DNA of 64,000 bases from positions 5,411-69,410 of the forward strand of contig JBCCOK010000026.1 of NCBI GenBank assembly GCA_039025395.1, given 5' to 3'. Positions 53,845 through 62,476 of this stretch are shown here, piece after piece. This stretch comes from Hoeflea_A sp039025395 (GTDB lineage: Bacteria > Pseudomonadota > Alphaproteobacteria > Rhizobiales > Rhizobiaceae). The translations under genes were made by a program, and so were the position numbers. The notes beneath the pieces were generated by a model. That model was not told the DNA's origin. It worked only from the letters and a program-made list of their open reading frames with translations, and did no database searches. The stretch's first letter is position 1. The number at the start of each line of letters is the position of its first letter.

Positions 53845-55365
53845 TCAGAAAAAGCCCAGTTTGTTCGGGCTGTAGCTCATCAGAACATTCTTGGTCTGCT
53901 GATAATGGTCGAGCATCATCTTGTGGGTCTCACGCCCGATACCCGACTGCTTGTAGCCACCGAAGGCCGCATGTGCGGGATAGGCATGATAGTTGTTAAC
54001 CCAGACCCTGCCGGCATGGATAGCGCGTCCGAAACGGTAGCAGGTGTTGGCGTCGCGCGACCAAACGCCGGCGCCAAGGCCGTAAAGCGTATCGTTGGCG
54101 ATTTCCAGGGCTTCGTCCTCATCCTTGAAGGTGGTGACCGAGACAACGGGTCCGAAGATCTCTTCCTGGAACACCCGCATCTTGTTATTGCCCTTCAGAA
54201 TGGTCGGCGTGACGTAGTAGCCGTTGGAGAGTTCGCCACCGAGATCAGCAGCGCCTCCGCCGGTCAGAACTTCCGCACCTTCCTGCTTGCCGATGTCGAG
54301 ATAGCTGAGGATCTTCTCCTGCTGCTCTTCCGACGCCTGCGCGCCCATCATCGTCTCCGGTACGCGCGGATCACCCATCGTGATTGCTTCGGTACGCTTA
54401 ATTGCCTGCTCCATGAACCGATCATAGATGTCTTCGTGAACCAGCGCCCGGCTCGGACAGGTGCACACCTCGCCCTGGTTGAGAGCGAACATGACGAAGC
54501 CCTCAATCGCCTTGTCGAAAAATGCGTCGTCTTCGCGCGCCACATCCTTGTGAAAGATGTTCGGCGACTTGCCACCCAGTTCGAGGGTGACCGGAATCAG
54601 ATTTTCGGTGGCATACTGCATGATCAGCCGCCCGGTCGTGGTCTCGCCGGTGAATGCGATCTTTGCGATACGAGAGCTTTGCGCCAGCGGCTTTCCGGCT
54701 TCCAGTCCGAAGCCGTTGACAATGTTGACGACGCCCGGCGGCACGACGTCGGCGATCAGTTCGGCGAAAACCATGATCGTTGCCGGGGTTTGTTCTGCAG
54801 GCTTGATAACCACGCAGTTGCCGGCCGCAATTGCCGGAGCCAGTTTCCACGCTGCCATGAGAAGCGGGAAGTTCCATGGAATAATCTGCCCGACAACACC
54901 GAGCGGCTCGTGATAGTGGTAAGCCACGGTATCGTAGTCGATTTCGCTCATTGAGCCTTCCTGGGCGCGCAGAACGGAAGCAAAGTAGCGGAAATGATCA
55001 ACGGCGAGCGGAAGATCAGCCGCCATTGTTTCGCGGATCGATTTGCCGTTGTCCCAGGTCTCGCAGGTCGCCAGCGTTTCGAGGTTCTGTTCGATCACGT
55101 CAGCGATTTTCAACAGCACTGCCGAACGCTCGGCGACCGATGTATGGCCCCAGGCCTCGCGTGCCTTGTGAGCAGCATCGAGCGCGAGATTGATATCATC
55201 AGCATCAGAGCGCGCAATCTCATTAATGACTGCACCGGTAATCGGCGTGGTATTCTCAAAATACCTGCCGTTCTTCGGGGCGACGAATTCACCTCCGATG
55301 AAATTGTCGTAACGGGTCTTGAATGGCGAAGCGAATTTGCCCGCCACCTGAGATTGAATGTTCAT
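53845..55365 (-). CDS. NAD-dependent aldehyde dehydrogenase (acetaldehyde, ExaC/AcoD-like)
   Basis: 506 residues. Active-site residues are N165 (PWNFP), E262 (LELGG) and C301 in GEVCTCPSR. The sequence start YDNFIGGEFVAP and the terminal SYSPNKLGFF are characteristic of the ExaC/AcoD group, which oxidises acetaldehyde from ethanol or acetoin breakdown. The companion DUF779 gene follows. A perfect inverted repeat lies in the 5' region. No alcohol dehydrogenase or activator gene of the AcoR type is in the vicinity. Confidence 0.9.
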   Translation of the reverse strand: MNIQSQVAGKFASPFKTRYDNFIGGEFVAPKNGRYFENTTPITGAVINEIARSDADDINLALDAAHKAREAWGHTSVAERSAVLLKIADVIEQNLETLATCETWDNGKSIRETMAADLPLAVDHFRYFASVLRAQEGSMSEIDYDTVAYHYHEPLGVVGQIIPWNFPLLMAAWKLAPAIAAGNCVVIKPAEQTPATIMVFAELIADVVPPGVVNIVNGFGLEAGKPLAQSSRIAKIAFTGETTTGRLIMQYATENLIPVTLELGGKSPNIFHKDVAREDDAFFDKAIEGFVMFALNQGEVCTCPSRALVHEDIYDRFMEQAIKRTEAITMGDPRVPETMMGAQASEEQQEKILSYLDIGKQEGAEVLTGGGAADLGGELSNGYYVTPTILKGNNKMRVFQEEIFGPVVSVTTFKDEDEALEIANDTLYGLGAGVWSRDANTCYRFGRAIHAGRVWVNNYHAYPAHAAFGGYKQSGIGRETHKMMLDHYQQTKNVLMSYSPNKLGFF

Positions 55366-56002
55366 GATTATTCTCCCTGGTTACCGATCCGGGCCTCCAC
55401 CCGGATCACTACGCTTTCATGCATTGCGGCTTGTCGAAGTAGGCCGCTGGCTGTCACCCTTCGCCTTGGACCTCGCTTGAAACGCCCTTGTTGCAAGGCG
55501 CGAAAGCGATTAGGCGCGAGGGTAGTCAGCCGGTTCCGAGACATGTCACGGGGCAATCGGACGTCCTGCGTCCGGCGCCAGAAGAACGGGCTGCCTCGGA
55601 TGAACTCCTCCCGTTCTCTCAAAACCTCGCGCCACGAACCGGGCGCCGACGGCCCATCCGCACTGACACGAGAAAAGCCTCTAAATCCAATGCCGCATAG
55701 GGCGTGCCGGTTCGGTTCGAATTCACATCGAGATGTCCAATGGATGGCAGGTCACGCAAAATGCCGGCCCGCCACTACACTGCTCTCGATGAGCCTCCGT
55801 CTTCTTGGAGCAATGTTTTTGTCGACTGTGTGCAAGTTTGGTCCACGCGGGATCGTTGGGCGAAATCTCGGTACAGAACCGATAATCAGCACCAATCATG
55901 ATTATTATACTCAACAAAAGAGTAGTGCAGCAATTAAGATTTATCAAGCCGGCATCAGACGCAGATATGGCGTTCCAGATCGGCTTGCGACCGGCGCGTT
56001 AT
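55366..56002. other. Long gene-free interval upstream of the aldehyde dehydrogenase gene
   Basis: About 637 bases. The right third is AT-rich. Apart from the inverted repeat at 55386-55407 I see no reliable gene, RNA or transposon end. Short open frames on both strands have no ribosome site or family features. A missing regulator gene would fit the length, but nothing supports it. Confidence 0.55.
55386..55407. promoter_or_regulatory. Inverted repeat in the 5' region of the aldehyde dehydrogenase gene
   Basis: GATCCGGG-N6-CCCGGATC, a perfect 8-base-arm repeat, 20 bases upstream of the start codon. It may be an operator or a leader hairpin close to the ribosome site. Confidence 0.5.
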
Positions 56003-56950
56003 TCAGGAAACCGCAGCGCTGATTCTTGCGACGGCGGTCTCGACCAGATCGGGTCTTGCGTGATGGGCCATGTGGCCTACTCCGGGAGCAACGCTGATCT
56101 TCGCTTGCGAAACCTGTTCCTTGAATCCGATGACATGACGGTCAACGGTCAGCAGCCAGTCGCGCTCCCCATGGACGATCTCGATCGGCAAGTCGAGCGC
56201 GGGATAACGTTTCGACAGCCGCGAGATTGCTGCATGAGTTTGCGCCAGATCCTGACCGTTTGCGTGCATCGTCGAATGGCGAAGGGAAAGCGGTGCACCT
56301 ACATAGTCCAGATAACCATCCGGCGGGATTTGCGGTCTGAAGGCGCGGGCAACGAAATCCTCGACACCACCATTGTCGGCGTTTCGGACGAGCCGCCGGG
56401 CATAGTATCTGGCCCCTGCCCGCATGATCCCTAGCCCATCCAGTACATCTGCTGCCGTTCCCCAGGGCATATTCGCGCCGGAAACAGAAACCACACCTGA
56501 CACCTCCTGAGGGTTCTCAAGTGCCCATGCGAAAGCCACAACGGCACCCCAGCTGTGGCCCACCAGAATCGGCCGCTCAATATCGAGGACGCGTGCGGCA
56601 GCGCGTAACTGGCTTGCCTGGCGGGCCGGTGTCCACGTGCCCGGGCCACGCTCCGAATGTCCGTAGCCGGGTCTGTCCATGGCTACAACGCGCCGCTTTT
56701 TCGCCAGGTCTCCGGCTATGGAAAAGGTCCAGTCACGAAGGTTTACATTTGAGCCGTGAAGAAGAACCACGGGCGGGCCACCGGAACCGGAATCGGTCGC
56801 ATGCACTGTCCTGCCGTTAATCTCGATAAGGTCACCAAGCGGAGGATAGGCGTTGGCGGCAACGACATCGGGTATGGTGACCGTGCGCGGCGAACTGCAA
56901 GAGGCGAGAGATGCCGCACCAGCGGCCGCCAGAAAGGTTCGTCTGCGCAT
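56003..56950 (-). CDS. Alpha/beta hydrolase, predicted lipoprotein
   Basis: 315 residues. The N-terminus MRRRTFLAAAGAASLASCSS combines an arginine-rich start with a lipobox (LASC), so the protein is probably exported and lipid-anchored at C18. The alpha/beta hydrolase core has the oxyanion segment VVLLHGSNVN, the nucleophile elbow GHSWGA, a late Asp in HGERDWLL and the catalytic His in GVGHMAHH. Substrate could be an ester or epoxide; no close context. Divergent from the exonuclease gene. Confidence 0.87.
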   Translation of the reverse strand: MRRRTFLAAAGAASLASCSSPRTVTIPDVVAANAYPPLGDLIEINGRTVHATDSGSGGPPVVLLHGSNVNLRDWTFSIAGDLAKKRRVVAMDRPGYGHSERGPGTWTPARQASQLRAAARVLDIERPILVGHSWGAVVAFAWALENPQEVSGVVSVSGANMPWGTAADVLDGLGIMRAGARYYARRLVRNADNGGVEDFVARAFRPQIPPDGYLDYVGAPLSLRHSTMHANGQDLAQTHAAISRLSKRYPALDLPIEIVHGERDWLLTVDRHVIGFKEQVSQAKISVAPGVGHMAHHARPDLVETAVARISAAVS

Positions 56951-57095
56951 TTGCCCGTCCCTTCATTCAATCCGCAAACTGAAACACTTATGTTGCGCGC
57001 GGGCAAGCCGCTGCACCTGATAAGCGCGCAAACGTCTCGGTGGTTGCCCTCTCCTTTGCTCCGCGCCATGTTAAGCCGTCAGGTCCAACAGCACG

Positions 57096-58139
57096 ATGAG
57101 TACAAACCGGAATTCGCGGATGGCGCTGCTAGAATTTACCGACCGCGGGATCTTTTGCCCAAAGGCTGACATCTATATTGACCCCTGGCGACCGGTTGAC
57201 CGGGCGCTGATTACGCATGGCCATGCCGACCATGCCCGTCCCGGCCACGGTGCTTATTTATGTACGGAAGCCGCGGCACCGGTCATTCGGCTTCGGCTCG
57301 GCGACATCTCTTTGAAGACAGTTCGTTTCGGCGAAGCCCGGACGATCAACGGGGTTGATTTCTCTTTTCATCCGGCCGGCCACATCCCGGGATCGGCGCA
57401 AATTCGTATCGAACACAAGGGCGAAATCTGGGTTGTATCGGGCGACTACAAGGTCGGGCCCGACAGTCTCTCGGAGGCGTTCGAGCCCATCCGGTGTCAT
57501 ACCTTCATCAGCGAATGCACATTCGGCCTGCCGGTTTTCAAATGGCAGCCGCAGAACGAGGTGCTCACCGATATCAATAGCTGGTGGCACGACAATGCGG
57601 GAGCCGGAACGACAAGCGTTCTGGGGGCTTATTCGCTCGGCAAGGCCCAGAGATTGCTGGCCGGCATCGATACGGGTATCGGGCCGATCTTTACCCATGG
57701 CGCGGTGGAGGTCACGAACACGGTTTTGCGTGCACAGGGGCTGAAGCTGCCAAAAACAACGAGGGTGAGCGATGCGCAGGGCAAGAACGATTTCGCGGGT
57801 GCACTGGTCATAGCACCGCCCGGCGCGCTTGGCTCTGCATGGATGCGCCGTTTTCCACGGGCGGCAACGGGATTTGCTTCAGGCTGGATGGCCTTGCGCG
57901 GGGTGCGGCGCCGACGCGCAGTCGATCGCGGTTTCGTCCTATCCGATCACGGCGACTGGACGGAACTCAACGATGCGATCACTGCGACCGGCGCGGAGCG
58001 AATTTATGTCACGCATGGCTACACCGAGATTTTCAGACGCTGGCTCGAAGAACGCGGATTCGACGCAAGAGTTGTCGAAACCGAGTATCGCGGCGACGAT
58101 ATAGAAGAGGCTCCTCAAGACGAAGAGGCCCCGGCATGA
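57096..58139 (+). CDS. Ligase-associated DNA exonuclease (metallo-beta-lactamase fold)
   Basis: 347 residues. The metal-binding motif HGHADHARPGHG is at about 41-52, with a later VVSGDYKVGPDS and VLSDHGDW. This is the beta-CASP-like exonuclease group that is encoded next to bacterial ATP-dependent DNA ligases. It probably trims DNA ends before sealing. The stop overlaps the ligase start in ATGA. ATG 57096 gives the full start; ATG 57120 is an alternative. The Lhr-type helicase and phosphoesterase that often join these two genes are not present within the window. Confidence 0.88.
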   Translation: MSTNRNSRMALLEFTDRGIFCPKADIYIDPWRPVDRALITHGHADHARPGHGAYLCTEAAAPVIRLRLGDISLKTVRFGEARTINGVDFSFHPAGHIPGSAQIRIEHKGEIWVVSGDYKVGPDSLSEAFEPIRCHTFISECTFGLPVFKWQPQNEVLTDINSWWHDNAGAGTTSVLGAYSLGKAQRLLAGIDTGIGPIFTHGAVEVTNTVLRAQGLKLPKTTRVSDAQGKNDFAGALVIAPPGALGSAWMRRFPRAATGFASGWMALRGVRRRRAVDRGFVLSDHGDWTELNDAITATGAERIYVTHGYTEIFRRWLEERGFDARVVETEYRGDDIEEAPQDEEAPA

Positions 58140-59728
58140 AGAATTTCGCCGAACTCTTCACGGCCCTCGACCGAACAACCAAAACCACTGTCAAAGTCAA
58201 TGCGATGGCGGATTTTTTCGCTTTAGCCAGCGACGAAGACAAGCTCTGGACGATTGCGCTCCTGTCGCATCGCCGGCCACGCCGCACAGTCAACACCACA
58301 CTCCTGCGCCAATGGGCAGCGGATGCTGCCGGCATACCGCTTTGGTTGTTTGAAGAAGCCTATCCGGTGGTCGGCGATCTTGCCGAGACGATTGCGCTGG
58401 TGCTGCCCGAACATGGCGACAGTGCCGACGTATCGCTGAGCGAGTGGATTCGATTGATCGTCGGGCTGCGTGACGTTGATGAGAATGCCAGAAAAGAGGC
58501 TGTTGTCGACGCGTGGAAACGGCTGAACCGCATCGAGTGCTTTTTGTTCAACAAGCTGATTACCGGCGGGTTTCGCGTCGGCGTATCGCAGAAATTGATG
58601 TCGCGCGCGCTTTCGAAGGCAACAGGAATCGATGAAGCCGTCGTCGCTCACCGGCTGATGGGAGACTGGTCGCCGCTCACGACCACATTCGACGACTTGG
58701 TGTTGTCAAGCGAAGGCAATGAAAACCAGTCGCGCCCCTACCCTTTCTGCCTTGCCTATGCTGTCGAGGGCGATGTGCGTGAACTTGGCGACACCGGCGA
58801 TTGGATGGCGGAACGCAAATGGGACGGTATCCGCGGTCAGTTGATCGTTCGCGGCGGCGAGGTTTTCCTCTGGTCCCGCGGTGAAGAACTGGTGACGGAC
58901 CGGTTTCCGGAGTTTCACGATCTGGCCGGGCAAATGCCTGACGGGATCGTGCTGGACGGTGAGATTTTGCCGTGGCGCGAAGGAAAGCCGATGGATTTCC
59001 AATCACTCCAGACACGGATAGGCCGCAAAACGGTAGGCAAGAAACTGCTCAAGGACGCGCCGGTCATCCTCATGGCCTACGACGTGATGGAGGATGCCGG
59101 CAAAGACATAAGGGATTTGCCGTTCGAGGAGCGCCGCAACCGCCTTGAGCGCATCATAACGACCACTGAGACGGAGGTGTTACAGCTTTCGCCGCTGCTC
59201 AAATGCAGCGATTGGCAGGCGCTTGCTGCTGAGCGTGAAAACTCCCGCGCCCATGCAAGTGAGGGTCTTATGCTCAAGCGCAAGGACAGCATCTACCATA
59301 CCGGCCGGCGCAAGGGCGATTGGTTCAAATGGAAAATTGACCCGATGACGGTCGACGCGGTGATGATTTATGCCCAACGCGGACATGGCCGGCGCGCCAA
59401 CCTCTATACGGATTTTACATTTGCGGTCTGGAACAAGGATGAGCTTGTGCCCTTTACGAAGGCCTATTCCGGTCTGACCGATACGGAGTTCAACGAGATC
59501 ACCAACTGGGTCCGGCGAAATACACTCGAGCGCTTCGGGCCCGTGCGCCGGGTCGCGCCTGACCTTGTCTTCGAGATCGCCTTCGAAGGTATCCAGAAGA
59601 GCAAGCGGCACAAGTCGGGCATCGCCCTCCGATTTCCCAGAATGAAGCGCTGGCGCCGCGACAAGCCACCCATCGAGGCCGGGACCATTGAGGAACTGCA
59701 CAGCTTTCTCAACGCGATCGCCAAGTAG
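58136..59728 (+). CDS. ATP-dependent DNA ligase
   Basis: 530 residues from the ATG at 58136, which overlaps the exonuclease stop; a longer open frame to the left runs inside the exonuclease gene. An N-terminal DNA-binding domain (about 1-200) precedes the adenylation domain with catalytic K228 in AERKWDGIRGQ. Later nucleotidyltransferase motifs are visible as LDGEILPW, EGLMLKRKDS and DWFKWKID. The OB-fold domain follows. It seals nicks in cytoplasmic DNA repair, in addition to the housekeeping NAD-dependent ligase expected elsewhere. Confidence 0.93.
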   Translation: MKNFAELFTALDRTTKTTVKVNAMADFFALASDEDKLWTIALLSHRRPRRTVNTTLLRQWAADAAGIPLWLFEEAYPVVGDLAETIALVLPEHGDSADVSLSEWIRLIVGLRDVDENARKEAVVDAWKRLNRIECFLFNKLITGGFRVGVSQKLMSRALSKATGIDEAVVAHRLMGDWSPLTTTFDDLVLSSEGNENQSRPYPFCLAYAVEGDVRELGDTGDWMAERKWDGIRGQLIVRGGEVFLWSRGEELVTDRFPEFHDLAGQMPDGIVLDGEILPWREGKPMDFQSLQTRIGRKTVGKKLLKDAPVILMAYDVMEDAGKDIRDLPFEERRNRLERIITTTETEVLQLSPLLKCSDWQALAAERENSRAHASEGLMLKRKDSIYHTGRRKGDWFKWKIDPMTVDAVMIYAQRGHGRRANLYTDFTFAVWNKDELVPFTKAYSGLTDTEFNEITNWVRRNTLERFGPVRRVAPDLVFEIAFEGIQKSKRHKSGIALRFPRMKRWRRDKPPIEAGTIEELHSFLNAIAK

Positions 59729-59961
59729 CGCATGTCCGAACCAAGCAGGCGCGTTCAATGGCCGGAGATCGGCAAGAGTTACAATGGTTTGGACGTGTAC
59801 CTTGGCTCAGCGCGTTGAGCCCGGATAAAGCAGACAAAGGACTGTTTTGCCGTCGCCTCTCCTGATAGGGTCGTCCGCATTGCGTGACGTAAACCAGGCT
59901 TGTCGCTTTCATCCAGCGGCAAACTCTCATTCGCACTCGCCCGTCAATGATGGGACGATGA

Positions 59962-61509
59962 TTGCTGAACCAAGACCAAACAAGCGGATTTAACGGATTG
60001 CCGAATTCTTCAGTTGTTATTGTCGGTGCCGGAATGGGCGGTCTGGCGGCGGCGATCATGCTGCGCAGCGAGGGGTATGATGTCACCGTCCTCGATCAAT
60101 GGCCTGGCCCCGGCGGTAAAGCCCGTATCGTGGAGGTCGCCGGAAAGGGCGTCGATGCCGGCCCCACCGTACTGACCATGCGCTGGGTGTTCGAACAGCT
60201 CTTCGAAGCTCTTGGCGAAAGCCTTTCTGCCCATGTCGAGTTGCGGCCGATCAAAATTCTCGCCCGACACGCCTGGCGCGACGGAGGTCAGTTGGACCTG
60301 TTCAGCGATATCGAACAATCGGTGGAAGCCATAGCAGCTTTAGCCGGCAACAAGGATGCGGACGGCTTCCGGAGGTTTTGCCGCGACAGTGCCGAGATCC
60401 ATCAGATCCTGCTTCCGGCCTTCATTTGCGATCAAAGGCCGACGCTGTTCACACTTCTGCGACGCATCGGCCTTGTCAATCCGGATGTCTTCAAGCTCAG
60501 GCCCTATTCAACGCTCTGGTCGAGCCTACATCGCTATTTCTCGGATCCGAGGCTGCTGCAGCTTTTCGGTCGCTATGCAACATATTGCGGAAGTTCTCCC
60601 ATGCGCTCACCGGCGACGCTCATGCTGGTCGCCCACACCGAACAGCAAGGCGTTTGGTCGGTCAAGGGCGGGACGGCCGCGCTTGTGCAAGCCCTTGCAG
60701 ACCTTGCCAAATCGAAGGGCGTCATCTTCCGGTACGGATGCAAGGCGGAAAAGATTGAAACGAAATCAGGTAAGGTATCCGGCGTGATGCTTGCAGACGG
60801 TAACCATTTGATTGCCGACAAGGTCGTTTTCAACGGGGACATCCAGGCTTTGGGCACGCTGATTGGCGAAGGCGCAGGCCGAACAGGCGTGAAAACACAT
60901 AAACCCTCAAAGCGGAGCCTGTCGGCAATGACATGGTGCATGCAGGGCCGGGCCGCCGGGTTTCCACTTGAGATGCATAATGTTTTCTTTGCCCGCAACT
61001 ATGCAAACGAGTTTCAGGCGATCTTCAAGAACCGCTCGATACCGGATGTTCCTACTGTTTATGTTTGCGCCCAGGATCGCGGCGCGTTCGGTCGCGTCAC
61101 GGAAGGCGAAAAAGAGCGTATGCTCGTTATCATCAACGCCCCCGCCGATGGCGACCGGGTCAGCTTGCCGGACGACGAGCGAGCGCGGATTGGAAAGCGC
61201 GTCCTGTCTTTTCTGTCGGAATGCGGGCTGGAGATCACCGCGGATGACGGCGACATTTCCCTGACAACACCACACGAATTCAATCAGCTCTTTCCGGCTT
61301 CCGGGGGCGCACTTTACGGACGCACGACGCACGGCCCCTACGCCTCATTTGCACGGCCCGGCGCCACGACTTCCATATCAGGACTTTATCTTGCCGGCGG
61401 CTCCGTACATCCGGGCCCCGGATTACCGATGGCAGCCATATCCGGACAACTGGTGGCAGCCAAGATTACCGCCGACCAGCCGAAGAATTTTCGGGTGGGT
61501 GGCGCTTGA
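59962..61509 (+). CDS. crtD: Carotenoid 3,4-desaturase / hydroxyneurosporene desaturase (CrtD)
   Basis: 515 residues from a TTG; a TTG at 59998 is an equally plausible start. The FAD motif VVIVGAGMGGLAAAIMLRSE is near the N-terminus. The block GRYATYCGSSPMRSPATLML and the C-terminal LYLAGGSVHPGPGLPMAAIS identify the CrtI/CrtD desaturases. I favour CrtD because of the SPMRSPATLML context and because photosynthesis genes follow. CrtD introduces the 3,4 double bond into hydroxylated carotenoids of the spheroidene or spirilloxanthin series. No crtC lies beside it. Confidence 0.85.
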   Translation: MLNQDQTSGFNGLPNSSVVIVGAGMGGLAAAIMLRSEGYDVTVLDQWPGPGGKARIVEVAGKGVDAGPTVLTMRWVFEQLFEALGESLSAHVELRPIKILARHAWRDGGQLDLFSDIEQSVEAIAALAGNKDADGFRRFCRDSAEIHQILLPAFICDQRPTLFTLLRRIGLVNPDVFKLRPYSTLWSSLHRYFSDPRLLQLFGRYATYCGSSPMRSPATLMLVAHTEQQGVWSVKGGTAALVQALADLAKSKGVIFRYGCKAEKIETKSGKVSGVMLADGNHLIADKVVFNGDIQALGTLIGEGAGRTGVKTHKPSKRSLSAMTWCMQGRAAGFPLEMHNVFFARNYANEFQAIFKNRSIPDVPTVYVCAQDRGAFGRVTEGEKERMLVIINAPADGDRVSLPDDERARIGKRVLSFLSECGLEITADDGDISLTTPHEFNQLFPASGGALYGRTTHGPYASFARPGATTSISGLYLAGGSVHPGPGLPMAAISGQLVAAKITADQPKNFRVGGA

Positions 61510-61524
61510 AGGCGGAGGCTTTTG

Positions 61525-62388
61525 TCAGTGGACCAGTTGCTCGGCGATTTCCACGGCCTCATAGCCGTCAGCAGCGACGCAATCGCAGCCGATCGCCTTC
61601 TGCAAATCCGGTTCATTCAAAAAGGCCGGACCGCCCACAATAACAATCATTTTCGGATTGGCCGATACCCGGCGTGCCTCCACGATATGCTCTTTCAAAT
61701 CGAGCGCCATCGCTCTCGTGCCGGCGGTCAGGCCCAGAACAGAGAACGAGGTGTCCTTGAGCATCGTTTTCAAATCCGGACCGGTTATCAGGTCGATACC
61801 GCCGCTCACCTGCCACCCCGCCAACCGGAAAAATTCGGCCACCATCAGCAATCCGAAGGCGTGTTGCTCCATCGGCGCTTTTGCCAGAACAATGTGCCGG
61901 CTTTCGTCCACATGCAGAGGCAGCGGGGCTTCGGATCGCGCAACCTTGCTGACCAGAGACTGCAGCCGCGCCAGCGCGATCGAAATTTCCGAAAACGAGA
62001 TCTCGTCATTGAGCCACATTGGCTCAAGTCGCTGTGCCGTCGGAGCGATCAGGTCGAGATATATACTCTCCAGCGGCACGCCGTTGGTGTGAAGCTCCGA
62101 AACAAAGGCAATGCAGGTACCACGCTCACTCGTCAGTACGAGATCGAGAAAAGACTCGACCTCCGTCGACTTGAGCCGATCCGGCAAATGACTTTCGCCT
62201 TCGCCCGCACGATTGGCGGCACGTCCTGCCAGCGCAAGTTTCGGCAAGAGCTGTTTTTCGACAACGGCAGCTATAAGCCTGTTGTTTTCGATCTGGTTGC
62301 CAGTGTCTTCTACCGGCTCGTAACAATTGAGGAGCGGCTCGTTATTGAAAGCACCATAGCCGCCCGTATGACTTTCCTGAGCGCACAT
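61525..62388 (-). CDS. ppaA: Cobalamin-binding photosynthesis regulator (PpaA/AerR type)
   Basis: 287 residues from the ATG at 62388, which has the excellent ribosome site GGGGAGGA; a longer frame reaches into dxs and is not preferred. A helical domain with W125 and the DEISFSEI segment (128-135) corresponds to the B12-binding helix bundle. The Rossmann-like cobalamin domain has H176 in APMEQHAFGL and a later IVIVGGPAF. AerR/PpaA proteins bind B12 and act with the repressor CrtJ/PpsR in light control of photosynthesis genes. It converges on crtD with 15 bases between. No ppsR gene appears within the window. Confidence 0.85.
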   Translation of the reverse strand: MCAQESHTGGYGAFNNEPLLNCYEPVEDTGNQIENNRLIAAVVEKQLLPKLALAGRAANRAGEGESHLPDRLKSTEVESFLDLVLTSERGTCIAFVSELHTNGVPLESIYLDLIAPTAQRLEPMWLNDEISFSEISIALARLQSLVSKVARSEAPLPLHVDESRHIVLAKAPMEQHAFGLLMVAEFFRLAGWQVSGGIDLITGPDLKTMLKDTSFSVLGLTAGTRAMALDLKEHIVEARRVSANPKMIVIVGGPAFLNEPDLQKAIGCDCVAADGYEAVEIAEQLVH

Positions 62389-62400
62389 GAATTCCTCCCC

Positions 62401-62460
62401 TGAGCGCTCAAATATTTTTGACTCAAGTTTTAAAAGAGTCAATTGATATCGGACATCAAT
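62401..62460 (-). promoter_or_regulatory. Promoter region of ppaA/aerR with three inverted repeats
   Basis: TGAGCGCTCA (62401-62410) is a perfect palindrome. TTGACTC-N11-GAGTCAA (62418-62442) is a perfect inverted repeat whose arms contain GANTC sites. ATTGAT-N7-ATCAAT (62442-62460) is a third repeat. All lie in the 88 bases between ppaA and dxs. No TGT-N12-ACA (PpsR) site was seen. Confidence 0.5.
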
Positions 62461-62476
62461 GGGAGCGAAGGGGCGA

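Noticed and set aside
55700..55740. GGTTCGAATTC resembling a tRNA T-loop
   Set aside because: No matching acceptor, D or anticodon stems could be formed around it.
57584..58135. N-terminal extension of the DNA ligase frame
   Set aside because: It lies inside the exonuclease gene in another frame and has no similarity to ligases. The ATGA overlap gives the normal start.
59729..59961. Possible PpsR sites (TGT-N12-ACA) upstream of crtD
   Set aside because: Candidate TGT triplets were checked; none has ACA at the right distance.
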